NCBI GenBank assembly: GCA_035649275.1
Contig: DASRJW010000101.1
Span: forward strand, 210,209-274,208
Source of the DNA: Candidatus Krumholzibacteriia bacterium
Lineage (GTDB): Bacteria > Krumholzibacteriota > Krumholzibacteriia > G020349025
Length of the DNA stretch: 64,000 nt
Direction: 5' to 3'
Made by a program: the position numbers and the translations under genes. Under the pieces are notes generated by a model. The model did not search any database and was not told the origin of the DNA. It saw only the letters and a list, made by a program, of their open reading frames with translations. Of this stretch, positions 59,183-64,000 are shown in pieces (the first letter of the stretch is position 1; each line of letters opens with the position of its first letter).

Positions 59183-59468
59183 CGCGACTCACTCCTTGGG
59201 AGAGCCCAGCCCGCCCGGGACCATGCGGTTCTCCGCATGCCTGCCTCCTAGGGCGGAGGCATCCAAAGGGAAGCTGCTCGCACAGCCGGCGCCATTCCCG
59301 CATCCCGGTATCAACTTGCTCTAGGGCAGGGGCTTGCAGCGCCAGCAAGGAGGCGCTCCAGCGTGGATCCCTGTCTCGAAGTGTCTCGAAGCGTCGCGCC
59401 GGCCTTGCGGTGAGACAGTGCGAGACGGTGGATGCACCGTTTAAGAGCCGACACCTCTGGCCCGATCG

Positions 59469-59702
59469 ATGCTTTCTTACGAGTCCATGGAGCTCCGACT
59501 ACGGCGGAAGCGAGCCTTCGCTACAGTCACGCCGCTCAGGCCATTGTCGCTGAGCCCGCTCAGCTTCAAAGACCGTTGGATCGTCATCGTGATGATCTTC
59601 AGCGTCCTCCTGTTCATGGTTGTGTTCGCGAGATTCGTTCTGCTTCGGGCGTCGGAAACCTTGTCGCCCTCGAAAGAGCCCTGGCCTCAAGGTGGGCCGT
59701 GA
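59469..59702 (+). CDS. Small single-helix membrane protein
   Basis: 77 residues (or 71 from ATG 59487). A basic N-terminus is followed by one hydrophobic helix (about 38-58, 'WIVIVMIFSVLLFMVVFARF') and a short polar tail. No Shine-Dalgarno is evident and no family is recognised, so it may be a chance reading frame, though the helix is well formed. The 286 bases between it and the receiver-glycosyltransferase start hold no other gene. Confidence 0.4.
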   Translation: MLSYESMELRLRRKRAFATVTPLRPLSLSPLSFKDRWIVIVMIFSVLLFMVVFARFVLLRASETLSPSKEPWPQGGP

Positions 59703-59750
59703 GGCCAGTGGCCGCGCTCGTGCTCCGGGAGTCCGCCTCGGGAGTCCACC

Positions 59751-60713
59751 GTGAGAGAATTCATCCGGGATGACGACAGCCGGTTACGCGTAGTTGGGGG
59801 CTTCCGCCAGTTCCTGCTCGACTACCGTCAGCCCACGACCCCGCGCGCGACTTGGACCGAAGCTGAATACGCGGCTGCTGCGACCAAGAAGCGCAGTCGC
59901 GCCGAGCGGCTACTCGAGTCCTTCCGCCACTGGTCCGTGCCGTTGGACGGTGTGGCGTTACTCGATGTCGCTTGCGGTGATGGAAGCAACGTTCTGGTGC
60001 TCGGCGAGCAGCCGGCGAGAATTCTCGTGGGCATCGACCTCGAACTACCCCTGTTCACACCCAACGGGAGAGGGGAGCAAGCGCGAAGGCTCGCAGCTAC
60101 AATGGGCCAGGCCTCAGGTGCATTGCCACCAGGCACAACGCAATTTGCGCGGATGAACGCCACCTCCCTTGGTTTCGCGACGGGGACGTTCGATGTTTTG
60201 ATGTCCCGTTCGGCGACGGAGCACATCAGACCCATCGAGCCGGCTTTGCAAGAGATGGTGCGCGTGGTCAAAGGCGGCGGCCTGATTCATCTGAGTATCG
60301 ATCCCTATTACTGGGTTCGCGGCTGTCACAAGCGCGGCATCGTCGATATTCCCTGGGCGCACGCGAGGCTGACGCTGTCTGAGTATGATCGTTTTGTCGC
60401 GACCCATGAGGGCGAGCGCGTCGCTGCAAGGCGCTACAAGCGTCTGGATACTCTGAACCGCTTCACCGTAGCGGAATGGCGACAGGTGATCGACCAGATG
60501 GGCTGCGAAGTTCTCGAATGGAGACAGAGCTACTCCACATTGGGCGACCAGGTGCTCGCCCGGTACCCCGACGTCCTGGCGACCCTGCTGCCCGGCGTCA
60601 CCCGCGAGGACCTCCTGTGCGAGCGCATCAAGGTCTGGCTACGAAATCGTCCTCGTGCCAACGTCACTCCACGAGCACCAACTTGCGCGCCTGCACCCCG
60701 TGCTCGGTCCTGA
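59751..60713 (+). CDS. Class I SAM-dependent methyltransferase
   Basis: 320 residues from GTG 59751, which has GGGAG six bases upstream. The Rossmann core shows motif I 'LLDVACGDGSNVLVLG', the acidic end of beta 2 in 'VGIDLE', 'DVLMSRSATEHI' (motif IV, with E-H as in Ubi/Coq-type methyltransferases) and 'MVRVVKGGGLIHL'. The substrate is unknown. Its position just past the glycan operon promoter, on the opposite strand, might indicate modification of the same product. The last 50 bases overlap the end of the convergent sorting-domain fragment. Confidence 0.82.
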   Translation: MREFIRDDDSRLRVVGGFRQFLLDYRQPTTPRATWTEAEYAAAATKKRSRAERLLESFRHWSVPLDGVALLDVACGDGSNVLVLGEQPARILVGIDLELPLFTPNGRGEQARRLAATMGQASGALPPGTTQFARMNATSLGFATGTFDVLMSRSATEHIRPIEPALQEMVRVVKGGGLIHLSIDPYYWVRGCHKRGIVDIPWAHARLTLSEYDRFVATHEGERVAARRYKRLDTLNRFTVAEWRQVIDQMGCEVLEWRQSYSTLGDQVLARYPDVLATLLPGVTREDLLCERIKVWLRNRPRANVTPRAPTCAPAPRARS

Positions 60714-60993
60714 GCCGAACCACATACACCCCGGCCGCCAGCTTGATTCTGCTTCGCTCATCCTCGACCGACCAGATCCACTGCCCTGTTCCGGGTCGCA
60801 GCCAGCCTTCGAAGACGCGGGCCACCTCGCGCCCGGCCACGTCGTACACGGTGCGCCGCACCCTCTCGCCGTAACCGCTCGAAAACGGGATCACCACGCG
60901 CCCGCTTGCCGGGTTCGGATAGAGAGCCATGAGCCGCGTTGGGGCGCCGGCGGGAGTTCGAGGGACCAGGTGACGATTGCGACATGACAGCAT
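60664..60993 (-). pseudogene. Orphan C-terminal sorting-domain fragment of a secreted protein
   Basis: About 109 codons. The sequence contains only the FlgD-Ig/type-IX-style module: 'LMALYPNPASGRVVIPF', 'RTVYDVAGREVARVF', 'LAAGVYVVRLRT', tail 'ARKLVLVE'. There is no signal peptide and no passenger domain upstream. It is best read as the 3' remnant of a larger surface-protein gene whose front has been lost. Confidence 0.65.
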
Positions 60994-61426
60994 TGGCAGC
61001 TCTGCAACCCGTGGATCGATCGGTGTCTCAATCGAGGGAGCGTGCGCCGCCTAACAAGGTTCAGGCACCACGTGCGGGCGCTGGCGCCTACGGCGGTGAA
61101 GAGGGCGATGAACGATCGGAGGGGTCGGAGGCAGTACCTCACGGTACTCTACCTCCTTCGACACGGCACTTATCGACCGAGGCCGCGTGCGCCGGGTATT
61201 AGTTTCCGAACGGCGTCAGTGTATCTTGGCGGATCTATTCGCTCAACAGGGAAAGCGTTGGGGTCACGCCTTATTGAAATCTGAACAGGGGATGGGTCTC
61301 TGGTCAGGTTGGAGGCCTGGTCAGAGCACCTCGGGTGAAGACCGTGTGCCGGAGCCAGAATGCGCACGGTCGAACCACCCCCGGCCCACGGGCTGTCGCG
61401 GGGCCGGGGGTCTTCGAAAAAGGACT
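60994..61426. other. Region without a recognisable gene
   Basis: 433 bases with lower GC than the surroundings. No ORF with plausible coding character and no RNA gene is recognised. The only structure is the terminator hairpin at its right end (61377-61411). It may contain degraded sequence of the lost gene whose end is at 60664-60993. Confidence 0.45.
61377..61411 (-). terminator. Stem-loop terminator of the AHSA1-like gene
   Basis: ACCCCCGGCCC (61377-61387) pairs with GGGCCGGGGGT (61401-61411): 11 perfect pairs, 13-base loop. Flanking CGAA and TTCG can extend the stem past a small internal loop. It starts 15 bases after the gene's stop on the minus strand. Confidence 0.7.
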
Positions 61427-62266
61427 TCAGGGTTTCGTCGCTTCCGTCTCGGTCGCTGTGGGTGCAGACGGGAAGAGTCGCTGGAGCCACGCCTGCCACA
61501 CCGGCTCCTCGCGCGCGACGACGGCCTGCGCCTGCTCGCCGTACAGGTAGAAGCGAACCGACAGGCAGGTTTGGCCTCCCATGGGCATCGCGAAGAGATG
61601 GGCGATGCCAGGCGCCGGCTGCTCGAGCCGCAACAGCAACTCTTCCGGGTCGTCGCTCTCGCCGATCCGCTCGACCACGCCAGACACGCTGGGCGCGCTG
61701 GCAGCCGACTTGACCGACTGCCCGACCGCAACACCCACGAGACCCAGCGGCTCCATGAGCGCGGCCCATGCCTTGTCCTTGGGCTCCTGGCTGAAGGGCA
61801 TGAGCTGGATTTGCGAGCAGGATCGACCTCGGAAGTGGACGAGATAGAGCTTGAGAATGCGGAAGAACGCGGGCCAGCCTTGCTCGACGCCCTCGAACTG
61901 ACTGTCCCAATCGTCCGTGCTCGCGAACCAGCTGTGGACGACGCGGACCCGACAAACTCCTCCCGATAGCGCCTCGATCGTCCACTCGGTTGTCATCGTC
62001 GGCGAGCCGGGACCCATGCCGCCGGGATTCTCGGCGGCGAACCGACGGGGAGGATCCCAGGCGGTGACGGTGGCTTTCGATTCCATGCCCGGTCCGAAAT
62101 CGAGAACGATGGCACCACCTTCTCGGCCTTCGATCCGGCAGGGGGCGAACCAGGACGTGACTCCGGGTCCGGTCGCGATGGCCTGCCAGACCTCCTCCGG
62201 AGTCCCGGGGACTTCGGTCTCGACTCCGATGGAACGCTTTCCGGATGGATGCTTCTTCACGGGCAT
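61427..62266 (-). CDS. SRPBCC/AHSA1-like domain protein
   Basis: 279 residues. The N-terminal 150 residues match the START-like AHSA1 fold: 'IGVETEVPGTPEEVWQAI', 'GPGVTSWFAPCRIE', 'VTAWDPPRRFAAE', 'TEWTIEAL' and a final helix 'EGVEQGWPAFFRILKLYL'. A second half of about 130 residues repeats a weaker version of the theme. Such proteins bind hydrophobic ligands and are often paired with ArsR-type regulators. The ATG overlaps the regulator gene by ten bases, confirming that pairing here. Confidence 0.8.
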   Translation of the reverse strand: MPVKKHPSGKRSIGVETEVPGTPEEVWQAIATGPGVTSWFAPCRIEGREGGAIVLDFGPGMESKATVTAWDPPRRFAAENPGGMGPGSPTMTTEWTIEALSGGVCRVRVVHSWFASTDDWDSQFEGVEQGWPAFFRILKLYLVHFRGRSCSQIQLMPFSQEPKDKAWAALMEPLGLVGVAVGQSVKSAASAPSVSGVVERIGESDDPEELLLRLEQPAPGIAHLFAMPMGGQTCLSVRFYLYGEQAQAVVAREEPVWQAWLQRLFPSAPTATETEATKP

Positions 62267-62862
62267 GATGTGTCCTTTCGGGTCTTGCCGGGCAGTGGAT
62301 GGGCGACGACCACCAGGCGATGCGCCCTGCCGCCAGGCACGGACTCATCGTGGTAGCGAGCGACGAGCTGGGTGATGGCCCTGGTGAGTTCGCTCGTGAA
62401 CTCCGCGCGCTCCGCCGGGGAGCGAAAACGGACCTCGGAGTCTATCGAAAGCGTGGCGAGATGCTTGCCTTTCTCCTGCGAGCGTCTAACGAGCTCGCCG
62501 ACCTCGCGCACCACCCTGGCGGCGAGTGCGATCAGGTAGCGGGCCGAAAGCCTATCCGAAGCGCGGGCGGGGTCGCTCGCGGCTTCCCCGAGAGCGGCCG
62601 GTGACACGACGTAGGACCTGGCGGTCGCCAGCAGGCGTCGCTCGACCAAGCCTCCCCACCGCCGCTCCTCGACCGGTCGGATGAGCCCCTGGGCCTCGAG
62701 CGCCCGCAGGTGATAGTTCACCTTCTGGCGCGCGAGCCCCACTCGCGGGGCGAGCGAGGCCGCCGAGCCGGGTTCGGCGAGCTCGGCTAGTAGCCGGGCC
62801 CGCACCGGGTCGAGTGCCACCACCGCAGCGGCCGGGTTCTCGATGACTTCGAGATCGAGCAT
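62257..62862 (-). CDS. ArsR-like winged-helix regulator
   Basis: 201 residues from ATG 62862. A winged helix occupies about residues 15-85 ('LDPVRARLLAELAEPGSAAS', 'LARQKVNYHLRALEAQGLI'). A helical C-terminal domain follows ('RYLIALAARVVREVGELV', 'FTSELTRAITQLVARYH'). It lacks a visible metal-binding Cys motif. It overlaps the AHSA1-like gene by ten bases. The promoter directly upstream contains a perfect palindrome, so autorepression is likely. Confidence 0.82.
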   Translation of the reverse strand: MLDLEVIENPAAAVVALDPVRARLLAELAEPGSAASLAPRVGLARQKVNYHLRALEAQGLIRPVEERRWGGLVERRLLATARSYVVSPAALGEAASDPARASDRLSARYLIALAARVVREVGELVRRSQEKGKHLATLSIDSEVRFRSPAERAEFTSELTRAITQLVARYHDESVPGGRAHRLVVVAHPLPGKTRKDTSCP

Positions 62863-62897
62863 GCGCCGATTAGAGCACTGACAACTTTTGTTGTCAA
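62863..62897 (-). promoter_or_regulatory. Sigma70-type promoter with palindromic operator in the spacer, likely leaderless
   Basis: On the minus strand TTGACA (62897-62892) and TCTAAT (62874-62869) are separated by exactly 17 bases. The palindrome TGACAACTTTTGTTGTCA (62879-62896) fills the spacer and overlaps the -35. The -10 is six bases from the ATG at 62862, so the transcript should begin at the start codon; no Shine-Dalgarno exists. Confidence 0.7.
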
Positions 62898-62961
62898 GCT
62901 CGTCCACCAGGATCGTAGCGCGATATAACGTCATATTTGATAACGGCTTAATGAGAAACCT

Positions 62962-63553
62962 GTGGGAAGGACGACCGCGGTGGCGTCGGTTCGCATGCCG
63001 ACGCAGGGAATCGTGCGAATCGATGGACACGACCTGAGCACGATCAAGCTGGACAGCTATCGCAACCATCTGGGCGTCGTGCTGCAGGACGAATTCTTAT
63101 TCGAGGGGACGATCGCAGAGAACATCCTCTTCGCACGCCCCGATGCAAGCAAAGACAGGCTCCTGGACGCGGTCACGGCGGCGCACGTCAAGGAATTCAC
63201 TGATCGCTTAGAGAACGGATTGGATACGCTGATTGGTGAGCGCGGCGTGAAGCTCTCGGGTGGCTAGCTCAAACGGGTGTCGATCGCTCGGGCGCTGCTT
63301 GCCGACCTGCGTATCCTCATTCTCGATGAAGCCACTTCGAACCTCGACACCGAAAGTGAGGCGTACATCAAGCAAGTTTCGGGCGCCTCATGGCCGGCCG
63401 GACGACGATCGTGATCGCCCACCGTCTGAGCACGCTCCGGCGCGCCGATCAGATTCTCGTCCTCGAGCATGGGCGTATCGTCGAGCGCGGGACGCATGAC
63501 GAGCCCGTGGCGGGCGATATCACGCAATCTACACGTATCAGGTGCAGATCTAG
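62962..63553 (+). pseudogene. Decayed ABC transporter ATPase domain
   Basis: Only the ATPase half remains. It opens at a damaged Walker A ('GRTTAVAS' where GKTT is expected). It continues through 'GIVRIDGHDLSTIKLDSYR', 'LGVVLQDEFLFEGTIAENI' and 'IGERGVKLSGG', where a TAG (63265-63267) replaces the signature Gln. Reading on gives '[12 protein letters not shown]' and '[12 protein letters not shown]'. A frame change near 63385 gives '[19 protein letters not shown]' and '[15 protein letters not shown]'. A further frame change near 63520 leads to 'IYTYQVQI' and stop 63551-63553. The membrane domain is absent. Confidence 0.8.
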
Positions 63554-63735
63554 ACTCGACCCGGTGTTCGCGAAGCGCGCGGTTCGCGCGGGCCGCGATA
63601 GAAGGAGGCAAGGGATGAACGGGCGTCTCGCGAGGCGGACTGGCCAGGGGACTGTCTTTCGAGCTAGCAGCCCTACCGTGGACGTAACATCTATCCTCCG
63701 GTAATCTCCACAGCCGTAGCCACCTGTCCTTAGGC

Positions 63736-63774
63736 GCGGCTGTAGCTCAGGTGGATAGAGCAGCGGACTTCTAA
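63736..63774 (+). tRNA. 5' half of a tRNA-Arg(UCU), truncated
   Basis: GCGGCTG, TA, a D-arm (GCTC ... GAGC with AGGTGGATA loop), then the anticodon stem GCGGA and loop CTTCTAA (anticodon TCT at 63770-63772). The sequence then leaves the tRNA pattern: no TCCGC, variable loop, T-arm or CAGCCGC acceptor strand follows to the window end. It is a fragment, perhaps an integration or recombination scar, not a working tRNA. Confidence 0.6.
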
Positions 63775-64000
63775 AGCGTCCAAGGCCAAAATGACTCGAA
63801 CTGCCCCGACCACCGAACCTATGTCAAATCAATCGGAAACGAGGATGACGCAAGCAGGTAGCTCGCTCGACGTAGCTTCGTTCGGGGAGCCGGTTTCAGC
63901 GCGTTTCAACGGGATTCCTGGGACAAGTTGGGAACGAACCGGGAACGCCGCCGATGGGCTCGCATACTCCCGAGCCTAGGCCCGGGGGCGCCGGGGTTGG
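63775..64000. other. Unassigned sequence to window end
   Basis: 226 bases. No gene is supported. It begins exactly where the tRNA-like sequence breaks off, which suits the edge of a mobile or rearranged segment. Confidence 0.35.

Noticed and set aside
61045..61075. GCCTAACAAGGTTCAGGC resembling one end of an integron attC site
   Set aside because: No matching second core (GTTRRRY) or folded attC arm is found within the next 150 bases, and no integrase or cassette is present.
1..64000. CRISPR arrays, rRNA genes and insertion sequences
   Set aside because: No regularly spaced direct repeats, no rRNA-like conserved blocks and no transposase motifs were seen on either strand.

Overview
The window is high-GC bacterial DNA from a Gram-negative, diderm organism. 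It carries TamA/TamB, many outer-membrane beta-barrels and lipoproteins with lipoboxes. Several secreted proteins (27103-27942, 33229-35022, 45506-47503, fragment 60664-60993) end in an Ig-like FlgD/type-IX-style sorting module with an 'R-K-x-L-L-x-R'-like tail. With ResB/CcsA cytochrome c maturation, a fused MFS/spermidine-synthase protein and few mobile elements, this fits an FCB-superphylum lineage such as Candidatus Eisenbacteria or Krumholzibacteriota. That placement is inference from gene content; there is no rRNA here.

Layout. 1-2823 (minus): cytochrome c maturation (CcsA start, ResB) plus a duplicated-domain lipoprotein. 2994-10331 (minus): HAMP membrane protein, tamB and tamA; tamB has no ordinary start codon beside its Shine-Dalgarno. 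10485-15204: envelope proteins (beta-barrels, two DUF4136 lipoproteins, a coiled-coil protein, a META lipoprotein). 15312-20528 (plus): a Pls-like membrane NRPS (adenylation, carrier, three membrane/left-handed-beta-helix units) overlapping its own phosphopantetheinyl transferase and followed by a Rieske ferredoxin. 20579-29718: beta-helix protein, a DoxX-like protein facing a SufR-like regulator with a clear operator, an MFS/spermidine-synthase/TPR fusion and envelope proteins. 29875-32297: two L,D-transpeptidases. 32948-43516: M64 peptidase, porin / receptor Ser-Thr kinase / cupredoxin cluster, PrcB-like protein and subtilase, an AurF-like diiron oxygenase, and two decayed genes.

47526-59182 is the other notable locus. 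An HWE/HisKA_2-type sensor kinase and a sigma54 activator (plus strand) converge on a four-gene minus-strand operon. The operon encodes a receiver domain fused to a MurG-like glycosyltransferase, a double GT4 glycosyltransferase, an ABC exporter, and an aminoglycoside-phosphotransferase-like domain joined in frame to an outer-membrane porin. The two receiver domains look paralogous, so one kinase could control both transcription and a glycosyltransferase directly. I infer a regulated cell-envelope glycan synthesis and export system.

The right end (60664-64000) holds an orphan sorting-domain fragment, an ArsR-like/AHSA1 pair with a promoter whose spacer is an 18-bp palindrome, a decayed ABC ATPase and the 5' half of a tRNA-Arg, which look like remnants of rearrangement.
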